From the NCBI RefSeq assembly GCF_921293095.1, contig NC_060248.1:136164972-136228971 (forward strand): DNA of 64,000 bases. Direction: 5' to 3'. Under the pieces are notes generated by a model. The model was given only the letters and a program-made list of their open reading frames with translations. It did no database searches and was not told the DNA's origin. Position 1 is the stretch's first letter, and every line of letters starts with the position of its first letter. The stretch comes from Ischnura elegans. Taxonomy: Eukaryota; Arthropoda; Insecta; Odonata; Coenagrionidae. Below are positions 33,951 through 45,180 of this stretch, piece after piece. A program made the translations under genes and the position numbers.

Positions 33951-34050
33951 GTAAGACAGGGATTATTCTGTCGGACGATATTGGATGTATTTTTTTATTT
34001 TAAACTACATTTTGGTAGAATTACAATTAAAATTCTCTCTCATTTCACAG
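33951..34050 (+). other. Intron 1 of MULE-like gene (100 bp)
   Basis: It starts gtaaga and ends with a pyrimidine-rich tctctctcatttcacag. Removing it joins GFG to ACIVGF in frame (phase 0). Length and signals are usual for small arthropod introns. Confidence 0.65.
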
Positions 34051-34270
34051 GCCTGTATTGTCGGCTTTCGAACTCAAAAGGTCTTGTTTATTGAAGTGAG
34101 GAACAGATACTGCTGTATTTGTGCGAGAAGTAGAGATAAAAAATTGGAGGTGAAAGAGCTAAGGTACAAAAATTGCAGCAAATCCTCGGCAGCAATGGAA
34201 GCTGACAAATTAGTCAAAGAGTTCAAAACAGGTATAAAAATGCGCGAATTAAAATATCATTGGATAATTG

Positions 34271-34347
34271 GTACGATAATATAAGGCACGGAATAATTCA
34301 GTGTCATTGTTCTAGAAAATACTATAATACTATCATTTCATTCGTAG
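34271..34347 (+). other. Intron 2 of MULE-like gene (77 bp)
   Basis: It starts gtacga and ends atttcattcgtag. Removing it joins att-g to gt-gat (phase 1), creating the conserved IIGDGDSSV. Without removal the conserved motif is interrupted by 77 bp and stop codons, which strongly favours a genuine intron. Confidence 0.75.
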
Positions 34348-34805
34348 GTGATGGTGACAGCAGCGTTAGGAAGAAATTGATTGAAGTACTGCCCTACGGT
34401 ATCAACTGCCCAATAGTTAGAGTGCATAAATCATTTATTGTGCAACTACTGCAACAGGTTGAGGGAAATCGCAGAGAAATCAAACAAAACAGGAAGGTTA
34501 TCAGTCGCTTTGCGTAAGAAAAGGGAGACAATACCACGGAAAGGGACACATTTTCGTTCTTCGGCCGATACTGTAATAATTTGAGTGAAGCTGATTATTT
34601 GAATCCACACCCCCTTGATAGTATTGTAAAATGATATAATGTTAATATATAAGCATTTTGTTACCACTTGAGGCGGTAATTTATGAGGCTTTATTATACT
34701 TGCCTCATGGATAATGGCAGAAATAAGTACTACAGGGATTTTATTGAAACGTAGACATTACAACGCGGAAGTGTCGGGAGTAAAGCCAAAAAGGCAAGGA
34801 TGTAA

Positions 34806-35150
34806 GACAAGAGCGTACCCAGGGTCATAACTAGGGGGGAGAGGGCAATCCATGATCTAGAGGGGGGCGCAAACCAAGTTGCGACATTTTAGCATAGAAA
34901 AGGTGAATGAAACAAATATTTTAAGAAAATAATAACAGCGCTTTATTAGTTTATGATATCGTTTCCTAGAAAAAATCTCTTTATTTTAGTTACATATCTT
35001 ATACCTACTAATGCATATCATTTTTCGTGGATTTACAGAAAATTTGTTGAATACTTTCGTTTCAATTAAGTACTGATTTTGCTTAAATACTTTTGAGATT
35101 TTTCCTTCTGGAGGGGGCAGCTGCCCCTTCTCTGCCCCTCGCCCATGATG
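34806..35150. mobile_element. G-rich nonautonomous insert (hAT-like?)
   Basis: The left edge reads gcgtacccagggtc then a G-rich block. The right edge reads ggagggggcagctgcccc then gcccctcgcccatg. Mirror-image G/C-rich ends of this kind are common in hAT-type MITEs. It interrupts the piggyBac pseudogene at about 35150. No perfect terminal repeats or target duplication are visible, so boundaries are approximate. Confidence 0.35.
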
Positions 35151-35985
35151 TAAGGTTCGATTTTTTCGTGGGAGAAATTCAGGAGGAACGTCTTCTTTGT
35201 TATTACTCATCGTCCTTACTGTAGCCAATTTAAAAAAATAAATTTCTACTGTTTAAGACTGCTGGTACACTAATTGCCAATGGTAACGTTTCTTCCTCTG
35301 CATTCAATGTGTTCAGCTAAGCGTTTGAAACTTTCATGAGGTGAATTGGATTCTTTGAAAGGGCATCTGGCTATGTGCACATATAAATTTCAATTTTCAG
35401 GTAAAATTTCCTAGCATCCACCACAGTAATGACTTCAATACCATATTTCTTTGGCTTTTGGATAGATACTGCGTTATCGGCATCGAAATTATATAAGTTG
35501 CTCAAGGATCGTTATGTATTCTGATTGTGTATTTGCAAATTCAAATTTGTTGGATATTTTATTAATGAACTCAGTAATTGCGACTTTCTAGTCACTTTTC
35601 TTACTTTCTAGTCTAGTCTATGACTATCTAGGTCAAAAAAATAATGCACCGTAGAAAAAAATCCGATAGCTCAGTGTAAGAGAAAAATTTGATAGACTTT
35701 CTTTGCTCCAAATCTCCCTAATATCAACATTGAGAATTTTATTCGCACCTGAGAGAAAAAGGAGACTAATAAAAGCCAGTTAATCATCTTCACTCACCTG
35801 CCTAGTACCACGATCTCTTGCATAATTTCCACAAACTGAATTAAAGTAGGGATTTGTGATTTCCACTATTATATCTAATAATTCTGCGCAAAAATTGGCG
35901 AAATGCTGATGATTCATTTCACTCGGTTTTTGCTCATGGGTGTACTCCAGGAAGATGGGTCATCGGCGATTTAATCAATCCCAAT
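35151..35985 (-). pseudogene. piggyBac-like transposase pseudogene
   Basis: Several frames on the minus strand give piggyBac domain blocks in correct order. They are a 'LLDIIVEITNPYF' helix and YARDRGTRQ near 35810-35880, LAFISLLFLSGANKI near 35740-35790, 'AITEFINKI...SEYITILEQL' near 35505-35590, 'KPKKYGIEVITVVDARKFYL' near 35410-35465, 'FKESNSPHESFKRLAEHIE' near 35300-35350, GRNVTIGN near 35275, and NKEDVPPEFLPRKNR near 35156-35200. The first catalytic Asp (VVDARKF) is kept. The second, expected in TTDNWF, is Gly here and the Trp is a stop. The C-terminal third is absent. Confidence 0.75.
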
Positions 35986-37029
35986 GCGAGCAAATGAATT
36001 TTCATCGTCTTCACGATGGAACGGAAGCGAGAATAAATTGCACCACTTACGGTCGCGTCGGGTCAAAACATCGGTTGCAGCAAAACTAGGGAACACTTTG
36101 AATATTAAACGTTACTTAGAGTTAGAATTACAAGAAATTAGAAAATTACAGGAAAAACTCCAATTCAAACGGCATCATTTTAATAAAAAACATCGAAGGA
36201 AAAAGTCAATTTGACCCGATGCGATCTGTTCAGGGTTATTGGCCTTATTAAAGCTGTATGCGATGTATGATGCAATATGCAATTTATGATGTTCTTGCCA
36301 TATAAATCAATAAATATTAAAAATGATTGAAAATCTGTTTTCGTTCATTCATTACTCGTCATATTCATTAGTGTTCTACCTGTAACGCTATGATTGCTGA
36401 ATGAACACGTTTCATAAAGTAACAGTATTGAATACACGTTTTCAAATGGACGTGGGTGATTACTATTTCATTCATACTGAGGAATAACGTAAAAATGTAA
36501 AGTTGGACGTTAAAAAAAAGTTTCACGAAGTACGCGCATTTCGGTTAGCGTAATTGACTTTTACGATACTTTGAATAGCACTTAAAAATTTTGTGATGCG
36601 AACGTTGACCAGCTCTCCCGTTCGAGGGGGAGTCGAATAAGGAGAGAACAATGCAAGTAATCGCCTTTCTTCATAGAAGCCGGCCGTACCTACCAGCCTC
36701 GTCGAGAGCGTGCGTATTTGGATTCTTCCAAGAAACGTCAACCGAGTGGCTGAGATGGGACTAATGCCACCAGAGAGCAAAAATCAACCTCCGAATCCTG
36801 ACCACTCTCAACATCGCCCTTCCGCAGTGAAATTTGATACAGGGTCGGGTGTTGTTTTCGGTCGAAGCTAAGCTCGACCCCTTTTCCTTTTCTTTTTTTC
36901 CTTCCATCAGCGACCACTCCCCTCCACCCAAGGAGGCTTCCCATTCCACTGGCCGTAGCGGCCGACTTCGCAACTAAAATCCGGCGACGGTTGAATTTGG
37001 ATTTTTGAATTAGGATAGAACCCCCTTAA
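35986..37029. other. No gene seen
   Basis: A lysine-rich open frame at 35984-36214 (plus) is unrecognised; it may be chance or piggyBac flank. The rest is noncoding. Confidence 0.4.
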
Positions 37030-37320
37030 GTGGTCTGTGTAAATAACATTAAATCTGATGTGGTATGTGTTCATACTGGTATGCCACAAAGCTTAGTTTT
37101 GGGTCCTCTTCTGTTTGCTGTAATAATTAATGTCCTGTCCTTTACACTTAATCCTCACTTCATTTTCTATTCTGATGAAACCATTCAAAGCGTAAAATTA
37201 TTAAAAATACAAAAGAGAATACAATGGAAAAAGTCGCTTCATGGTTTCAAGCCAACGGGGTTATGTCGAATCAAAGGAAGACCCAAGAGTTTTATTTTAG
37301 TCACAGAAACTCACCAATAG
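37030..37320 (+). pseudogene. CR1/Jockey-like LINE palm relic
   Basis: The 96-codon frame contains GMPQSLVLGPLLFAVIINVL, which aligns with the conserved 'GVPQGSVLGPLLFxxYINDL', and FYSDETIQSV in place of the YADDT active site. Loss of the second Asp of the catalytic pair (Asp to Glu) and of the PQG glycine show it is dead. It is too short to assign to a clade safely. Confidence 0.75.
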
Positions 37321-37689
37321 GTAATGGGGTGTTTGCATGGATTTTTAGGAGTACCAACTAATACAATGTAACCTCTCTTGATAGTACCACATTGACTACA
37401 TAACAGGAAAACTCTAAAGGTTTTTTAATTCAAACAATTGAAAAATCATGTTTCAGATTATTATTCGTGGACTGCTTGTTTTGCCTTTCTCCAAAGTATA
37501 GTCACCAAAGGAATTGTACTTTAGGGTAACTCTAGTCTAATGAATGAAAATTCTTTTGCTGCAGAAGAAAATAATCAAATTTATGATAAGTGTTGATCGG
37601 TTAGCATATTATAAGTTTTTTTAATTGAATTTAAATTTTTGACAGTAGTTAAGTGTTGAAAGTAGTTCGTGCGACTTTTTAGAAGAGTT
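37321..37689. other. No gene seen
   Basis: AT-rich noncoding DNA preceding the large palindrome. Confidence 0.4.
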
Positions 37690-37809
37690 CCCCTATGAAA
37701 AAATTGTATAAACCTGTTTCAAAATTTTATACAATTTATACAATTACCATGGCAATTGTATAAATTGTATAAAATTTTGAAACAGGTTTATACAATTTTT
37801 TCATAGGGG
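37690..37809. mobile_element. Perfect palindrome, 56-bp arms
   Basis: Arms 37690-37745 and 37754-37809 are exact reverse complements. The 8-bp centre is accatggc, itself nearly palindromic. The arms begin cccctatgaaaaaattgt. Inside each arm attgtataa/tttataca words recur, so the arms are internally repetitive too. The flanks share agaag and cgactttttt words but no clean target duplication. Perfect identity implies recent origin or gene conversion between arms. Confidence 0.9.
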
Positions 37810-38919
37810 TTAGAAGCGACTTTTTTCATTTCATCAGTTAGTTGAAATCGAAAACAGCTCGCCTCCACCTAAAAAATGGTTTTTTGGACTACAGAAGTTG
37901 AAACTTCGCTCAGTTGTATTAAATGCATTGGAGCATGAGATGATTCATGCTATTCTCCATTGATTACCATTTCAAGCAAAATAGATGGCCCCACTAAGAG
38001 GCGTATTAAATCGTTTACTGCTAAAAATAAAGCTCAATACACATTCAATTACGATCAATTACTAAAAATTAAGCTCAATCGTATAACCAATAACAAAATA
38101 ACGCTTTTAATCAGTTAGCAGTGAAATGCATTTCCTTCAGAACGAGACGACCTCTAACTGTGATCCAGTAGTCATGGTACTCGACTTCGTCGCCAAAGTT
38201 CCATGATCGATTCTCGTCCACGTTACTTTGTTTCATTATTTCCTTCCACTTTTTCTTTTAAAGAAGCCTGCTTTTCAAAACTATTTTCATGATTTGCACT
38301 CACAGTTTTATTTCTGTGGGAGGAAATATTTTTGTGAACATTCGGATTCTGGTGTTCTCCTATTTTTCAGATACACATTGATTGATTTTCGCTCCTCCGT
38401 TGCAATGCGATATTGTGGACTCATTCAAGCCTCGTTTTCGAACCGCATTGCATTTTTGGTTGAAATTTCAGCACTATGCGGAGTGAAGTGAGTCGATAGG
38501 AAAGAAAATATGACCAGAAAGCTATATGCATTACCCATAAGAATTGATAGGAATTACTCAGACGAGTGACCGCTTCCTAAAAAAAAATGCTCCCCAAGTG
38601 AAGACGGGAAGACCCCAGCTCCCTCTCTCTGGATTTCAACGATTCTTTTGCAACGATAGGAAAACTAGTCTTAAATTTTAAGAATTAGTCAATAATATCT
38701 CATTGAAACATAAAAGAAAACCAAGTACCAACTTAAAATGCGTCGTGTTGCGAACCGGAAATAAAATATTTCAAAGAAAGCTTCCGTGAGAAAAAACGGG
38801 GAAAAATGAGATGGCGCATATGCACAAAAAGAATTTTTCCTCGCAGAGAAATACAATTTTCAGGGCAAATCATGAAAAGAATTAAGAATAGTAGGCTTAT
38901 GCAAAAGATGAAGTTGAAA
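37810..38919. other. No gene seen
   Basis: AT-rich noncoding DNA. The frame 38228-38491 (plus) is open but unrecognised. Confidence 0.4.
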
Positions 38920-39000
38920 GAAAATACGAAAAACGTACCGCCGGAGAGACTCGACCCTGGAACCTTGGCATAGGAGTAGAACACCGTAGCCACGGAACCT
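38920..39000 (-). repeat. tRNA-like relic (minus)
   Basis: The minus strand has an A-box-like tccgtggctacggtg (38982-38996) and a B box cagggtcgagtctc (38945-38958) at tRNA spacing. The tail reads ggcggtacgtttttcgtatttt. It may be the same class as the 10456 and 30139 copies but is more diverged. Confidence 0.45.
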
Positions 39001-40434
39001 TAACAACTTATTTTAAAAGGGAATTCCCCACCATGCCAACGAAGCATCGTCTCCTTAACAACAACAGCAGCAGAATCCGAAAACAACATTGGGCAGCTCT
39101 CTTTTACTCCTAGACGCTCATCACTGCTTTTATAAATTTTAAAATCGAGATAAATGCACACTAAATTAAGAGGGTTTCTAAAAAAACCTGACATCCAAGA
39201 TTGCCGTCGCAATTCGTACCAAATTATTTTGCCAGTTAAAATTTCCTGCGGAGATGTGAGGGGATGATTTGATTTCCTAGGTCAACTATTTGAGCATGTG
39301 ATTCAAGCAATCTCACCAACCGAACAGGAATAATGGGTTGCCATTAAAAGCGAGAGAATGACGAGCACCGAAGATCTATTCCTCAGATTATCGCTCGATG
39401 GTGCAGTACTTTCTTCAACGCGGATCACGAACGATCAAGAGCTTTCCCGCGAACCTCACTCTTTCTCCTCCAGCGTCAGAAGGGGACTCCTCTTTACGTA
39501 AACAGCCCCGCTTGGCATCACACACTGCAGATCGAGGTCACAGCTTTCTTCTTACGGGTAAACAATTTCGTAACTTTGAGAATCTCTGTTGGACTCGAGC
39601 GAGCCGTTGACATTTTAAAATGAATGAATAAAATCTTGGATTTAAATCCACACTTTAAACGGTTTCCACTGATTAGTGCCAGCATCCGAGTGAGGGCGCC
39701 GCTATTGCTCGTAGTTCCCATTTATAGATGCACTGAAAACAAAGTTATGAACAAATATGTGAATGCAACAAACTTCCTCAATTTTGAACATGTAACGATA
39801 ACTTAGATTACTGACGTAACAGGAAATATTTGACGTTGAAATTCTGCAAATGGAACATTTATGATCTGTAATGTAGATGCTTAAAAAATAGATCATTCCA
39901 AGATAACGTTCGAAACATTTTACGAGTAAGCAAGGCATTCCGAGGTCTCTACAAATAAATACTGCTCGTAACTCACATATTCATACCTTTCATTCGATGT
40001 CTCGTTCCAGAAGCACCTGGCATACTATGAAACTAATTTTTCCCTCCCAAGATCTATTTCGCGCGAATGACCATAATATTCTAGTCCACCGGGTTGCAGA
40101 TGGTGGGTCGACCTCTAGATATAAATGTTGGCAGCAATATAAGCGAGTTCACTTGTCGAACATGCAGCCGTGGACATAAAGCGGCGGCATTCCGAGGTGG
40201 CATGAGTCTATCCCTGGGTTAGATAGGTCGTCTAAATTATACATTATATAATGTATGGTGTAAAGACGCATATAACGCATGTGAAAATGCTGTGAATTGG
40301 CGACACGGATTTGTTCTAAGGAACAGATGTCCGCGTGGTACTCACACACACAGTTTTGTGAAGCTATCGCTTACGACAGTGACCGTCAAACTCTCGGGAG
40401 TTAGGGATGGGTAAAAGGGTTGTAAGTGCCCCAG
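39001..40434. other. No gene seen
   Basis: Noncoding. A short dyad (attatacattatataatgta) occurs near 40237-40257. Confidence 0.4.
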
Positions 40435-40630
40435 AATTTGTTCCTTTGAGCAAATCCGCGAGGTGCGTGAGTGTGGGCGTGATTTTCCTAGTTTTATATT
40501 TTTGTCTTTTTCTTTGGCGTGAGTGGGTCACTAGCGTGAGCGGAAGCTCCGCAAACCTGAGTGTTTGTGTTGATTGAAACCTTCGCGGAAATTTGTTCCT
40601 TAGAGCAAACGTACTAGGTGAGTAAGTGAG
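40435..40630. repeat. Direct repeat of about 40 bp, 154 bp apart
   Basis: The segment aatttgttcctttgagcaaa followed by a gtgcgtgagtg-like end (40435-40473) recurs at 40589-40630 as aatttgttccttagagcaaa and a gtgagtaagtg end. A weaker third relative, atttgttctaaggaacag, lies near 40311. The area between is rich in gcgtgagtg/gtgagcg words. Unknown repeat. Confidence 0.5.
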
Positions 40631-41134
40631 CCTGCGAGATTGTTTGTTTCAATGTGATTCAGCTTTATTTTTCTGTATCACCCCACTGTCATCCTTCATA
40701 ATTCCCACCCCTCCCCCGCCCCCACCTTGTTGTGCAGCCCAAAGAATAGGGAATTTATTCTCTTCTAACTCTTAAACGGCCATAGATCGTTCAATTACCT
40801 ATAACAGTTGCTATTAGTTTTCGTCAGCTTCTAGGTACATATTTTTATTTCAATTAAACCGATAGATAATACGCTACAGTAAAGTTCACAATTGTTTAAA
40901 ACATCTCATATCGAAATGGATCATCGATGTTTTCATATCTGACACAATTTAGGCAGAAAGGCTTCGGGGTCACGAGAGAGAGACTATTTATTAATTATTA
41001 TTGCATCCATCCCTTACCTTCTCTTCCTCGGTTTCTCCAAGTACAGTAGAATACAAAATACACATAACACAAAACAGTGCTAATTTTACTTTATCTGAAG
41101 CATTAAAATTTACATAAGTTTATTTTTCTGCCAA
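40631..41134. other. No gene seen
   Basis: AT-rich noncoding DNA with a C-rich patch near 40705-40725. Confidence 0.4.
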
Positions 41135-41255
41135 CTTCCACCAACTCAGTATATAAGTGGGCCTCCAACATCAACGTTGCACGACGCAAACACTCTCCAG
41201 ATACCCAGGCAGGACTCGATCACGCGACCTTCGGTTTGGCAGGCGAGGAGGCCGG
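41135..41255 (-). mobile_element. tRNA-derived SINE (minus), diverged
   Basis: The minus strand reads cctcgcctgccaaaccgaagg, B box gcgtgatcgagtcctgcc (41210-41227), then tgggtatctgg. The head matches the 4513 and 24985 copies. The body after tgggta is different from theirs, and the 3' end is taken at the ttattttt near 41120-41130. Confidence 0.6.
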
Positions 41256-41261
41256 TAAAAA

Positions 41262-41340
41262 ATATGAATTCGGCGAGGTTCGAACCCTTGAGATACTAAG
41301 CGGGGTGCATGACGCTTCCAACTGGGTTATCCGTAGCAAT
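41262..41340 (-). repeat. tRNA-like relic with T tail (minus)
   Basis: Adjacent to the SINE, the minus strand reads ataacccagttggaagcg (A-box-like), then a B box gggttcgaacctc (41275-41287), then gccgaattcatattttttac. The tail has the aatxxatattttt layout of the 10456 copy. So two different tRNA-derived sequences sit side by side. Confidence 0.55.
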
Positions 41341-41355
41341 ACAATTCGCCTGTAA

Positions 41356-44345
41356 GGCTTAAACATCGGCTCAACACTGTCCAAGATTACACCCCCACCG
41401 AGAGCCACAGGAGAGAGTGACTAGGGTTGAGTAAGATGAAGCCAGATGGACAGCCATTGGCAGGGTTTTGCCATACATCTTTCATCTCTGACATTCATTC
41501 ATAGAATTCATTCATATTTGAAAGATCTATGGGTTTTGCAAGGCCGCTTAGAGCGCAATGCGCATGCGCAGTCAACCATCTTCGTCACCTCTTGAAGGGG
41601 TGGCGGAGATTCTGTATTTCCGAATGAAACCGACCGCATTCAGAGAGCTATTGGTTATTAAAATAAACCGTTCAATGAGGTATCGAGGCAAAAACAATGG
41701 ATGGTATGACGGAAATGAACCGTTCCCAAGGAACGAGTCCTTTTGGTGAGCCGTTACTCGCGCCCCTTCGGCGGTCACTCACTGAACTTCTAAACAATGC
41801 CCGTATTTGGCTAAATCTGTGGCTTCATCGGAATTTGAACCAAATCGTAACATACTTCTATAACTTTATATTTTAGAGGTTCATCTTCTAAAATAAATTG
41901 TATCCAATAATCTCGACAGGTCCTATTTCCCAATATATCTTATACATGAAAATCTAATAAAAAATAATAGCTCTAAACAAGTAATAGTAGAAATTTAAGA
42001 GGAGAGTATACTTCTTAAACGTAAATTTCTGCCAACACATACATCAGTATTTTAAACGATCACCATTAATAAAATTCACTTTTTATACCCGTACTCCAAT
42101 GGGAATGCGTGCTCCAATAGCTCCAATAGGAAACCTTTACACAAGGAATAGTAAAAAAAAGAATTAAAATTGTTTTTGACATTATGCAACTACAATTGCA
42201 CACCTTCATTTCCATTAGCTAAAAAAAGGGGAGTGTTCGTTTCTGGTGGCCTTTTGCGAACGCCTGGCAGTAATAATTTTGCCAACACTGTCATTTTTCT
42301 GGTGATAACCTTTATTCTGAAAGAGTGGATTCGGAATCATGGGTTTGGTGACGCTCCCTTCAGACTAAGACGGCATTTCACGAGCGCCTGCACTTCAGAC
42401 GCCGAACATTCATGCTCGCCGTCGCAAAAGAAATATCAAAACCAATCAACAATTTTGATTTACGCGGATGATACGAGCAGACGCGCCTAAAAACTGTTTC
42501 CAATCTCACGAGGGCATCTGGTTTGGGCAGACCTCGTCGATATAAGCGATATTGCTACGATGAAGGATCCGCTGACGGAGGCAGCAGCAAACGACAAGAG
42601 CGAATCCAAGAATCGAGAGATGAATACGCTGCCTCTCATCCCAGCGCTTTCATTTTGACTACGACCCGCGCGAAATGCAATGCAAACAGCAATGGCATTC
42701 TTGTGGAAGACTTACATGCATTCTTCTTTTTAGTTTTCTTCTTCATTTCAAATATCAGTGCACTGGAGATTGCGATTCTATTTTTTCAAGCGGATTATTT
42801 GGCCCTTTTCACTAAAATTATTAAAAATTTCCGATCGACGAGTTTTGAACGAAGAGCTAACGCAACGCATGAGGTAAACGCACTACATGAAACGCTAAAT
42901 AAGCCATTAACAGTAATTAACTGATAAATATGATAATAATAATTCAGAAATATACCGTACTAACAAATTATTAGCAGTCCAAATAACGTATTGCACGACA
43001 ATGTCACAGTATCCCCTGGAGGGACATTCGCAAGAACAGGCAGCCTATTAATTGGAAACAGATGGCGATGGAATGGCAAGCCTGCAGCCACTCGGCGTCA
43101 CGAAAACATCGGATTACGGGACCTTGGCCCCAACTTAACACAGCGACTTAGACGTCACACAACGGCTTTTTATACTCATAGAGAGCGAATAACTGCCTAG
43201 TCACATTTTGCATTCACTGCGACCGATTACTCGCTTCAAATATCATCTTCAAAAAATTCAGGCAAAATAGATCGTAAATTGTACAAATTCGCCAGTACAT
43301 GAAAAGAAGTTTTAAAGGCATTGAAGTAACTGGAATGGGATGAGGAGAAATACCTACCCCGCAAACGATTGCTAGGATCCTAATACGTATTACGCAAGTA
43401 TGTACACGTGAACGACTACATGATAAAAATATTATTACATAATAAAAATAATTATTAAAAAAATAAGTTTCTTTCGCAAACTAAAAACAATAAAATTAAT
43501 TTTCTACGAGCCTGACACACTGACACAGTCTCGAATGAAATGCTTCATTGACAGCGAAAAACACTAGGCTCATACTCCACCATAACTCTCGATTTAAACT
43601 TAACATCAATTAAAATGTAAATCACTGTAGTTCATTTTATGTTGTAGCATCATTAACTTTCTCAACTTGTTTTCATACCAATTGAATGAGATTTTGTGTT
43701 TCTTAACTTACTCAATGTTTTTCGCAGATTTCTTTCTTAACACTTAATAAAACACACTGGATAAGGCGAAATTTATACGCTAATATAGTTTCAGTAAGTA
43801 AGATTTGTGAAACAAAAGAAGAAACAAAAGACCACGAGAAAAGAAGAACAATGTTCTACAAAAGCGACTGTGGTTATTTGTCGCGAAATTTTTTTTATTC
43901 TTATTAACTTTCCACGCTATGGCTATCGGATAAGCCACATGACTTTGAGGTGTTTTTTTTCCGATATTGGCCGCATTCGGAGGCGCCAACACTCCCTCTT
44001 GCGATGAAAGTGGTCTGGTTTCCGTCCAAACATCCCTCGCCTCCCATCGCTTCCCGACCACCCCCCGATGCCTTGACCATGGCAATCCGAATAAGGAGAG
44101 GGCAGTGGTTGTGGCCTTGGCCCGCATTTCACCCAGGTAGACCTCCGAGAGATTCCAGTTGCCAGACGTAAACGGTGCCATTACCGTAAACACCGCGGAT
44201 GCGCAAATAGCAGGAGACGGCATTTCAATGGAGAAATTCACCCATCGATTCCAACAGCAAATATTGCAATATTACTTTTAAGTAATAAAAAAATCCACGC
44301 TTTCATTCAAAACTAAAAAGGAGAAAATAAACCACCGTCCGTTGG
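41356..44345. other. Long noncoding stretch
   Basis: About 3 kb. Open frames at 42170-42490, 42523-42924 (plus) and 43780-44241 (minus, 153 codons) are unrecognised; the last is the longest non-transposon frame here but lacks splice or domain support. AT-rich overall. Confidence 0.4.
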
Positions 44346-44349
44346 CCCA

Positions 44350-44512
44350 AGGTCCCACGGTAAAATTTTGCAGATAAAAGACAAGATGTTCAAAACCAAA
44401 AACGTGGTGCGCTTTTTCTTTGCACGAGTCGCAGGAGTGATGTAAATTCAACATCATATATTTGAGATTTTAACTGCAGTGTTTCAATAAATATTCACAG
44501 AGAAAGAACAAC
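44350..44512. repeat. Interspersed repeat, copy 2 (partner at 1080)
   Basis: It shares ordered blocks with 1080-1232 (see that entry), including aaggtccca, cagataaaag, gatgttcaaaa and a final cacagagaaag. There is no terminal structure. Confidence 0.5.
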
Positions 44513-44874
44513 AAAAGACGAATCCAACTTGAAATTGATCCACACTTCCATTTTGCTAATCCATATGCATTCTTTCAGCTGAAGAACTTGAAGGTGGCAG
44601 TCCAGGCAAGGCAGCGTGGTTTATTATCTTATTTTTAGTTCGAATAAAAACGTGGGTTTTTAATTTATTGTACTCGCTTCTTCTTTTTAATTTAGATAAG
44701 AACGTGTTTTCACAATAATATTCTTTACTCAATGGTAATATTGTAACTAAACTTAATTCCATTCACTCGCTCAACGCCGAATACCCAAACATTTGAATTA
44801 CCGCAAATCGTTCATATTTATGCTAATTTTACGTTAATATTTTTCTAATACATGACTTCAACATTTTATTCGGG

Positions 44875-45130
44875 AGGTTGGGCAGGGTGCAATTCTTGGT
44901 TACCTTCCCCAGAAATACATAAATGATGTGATTTTCTCTTTAAATTGGCTAACGATACTGAGCCAGTAAAATGAAGCTATAATGCTGTAGCAGAGGGATT
45001 AAAGAATGGCGACTTCTTCTACCTATGAAGAAATAGAAATAGCATAGGAATGCGTAGTTCTGAGCTCGACTGATAGTCCAGGAAATGAAGCACTTTGGCT
45101 TGCAATTTTTTTTCAAACTGGATGGATTCA
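44875..45130 (+). pseudogene. LINE reverse transcriptase scrap (CR1/Jockey-like)
   Basis: GAILGYLPQKYINDVIFSL, read from about 44888, aligns with the conserved 'GSILGPLLFxxYINDI' block. A one-base shift then gives LANDTEP in place of FADDT. A weak MKHFGLQF-like match to the 'WQMKFN' region follows near 45090. Heavily decayed, with identity by pattern only. Confidence 0.5.
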
Positions 45131-45180
45131 CTTGAAATTTTTGACAGTGGGTAGGGAATAGACCAAGGATCAAAATCTAT

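Larger units (their letters stand above)
33894..34519 (+). pseudogene. Mutator-like transposase-domain fragment with two introns
   Basis: Three coding blocks are joined by two small GT-AG introns. Block 1 (33894-33950) ends LALKSGFG. Block 2 (34051-34270) reads ACIVGFRTQKVLFIEVRNRY, then CCICARS, KNCSKSSAAMEADKLVKEF and LKYHWIIG. Block 3 (34348-34519) starts DGDSSVRKKLIEVLPYG. Splicing restores the family signature IIGDGDSSV, in frame at both junctions (phases 0 and 1). This order (I-G-x-x-T-x-K-V-L-F, CxxC, N-x-S-x-S-S-A-M-E-A-D, IGDGDSSV) matches the Mutator-like transposase domain known from animals. The stop at 34517 and loss of the expected C-H motif after VLPYG suggest decay. The 5' part is absent; a TAG lies at 33891. 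Confidence 0.75.

Noticed and set aside
42170..42924. Two consecutive plus-strand open frames of 106 and 133 codons
   Set aside because: No similarity to any family I know, and no intron signals join them convincingly. The YADD-like phrase near the end of the first (IYADDTSRR) lacks all other reverse transcriptase motifs.
43780..44241. 153-codon minus-strand open frame
   Set aside because: No recognisable motif, no splice or promoter context, and the C-terminal part is low-complexity. The length is possible by chance in a 64-kb window.
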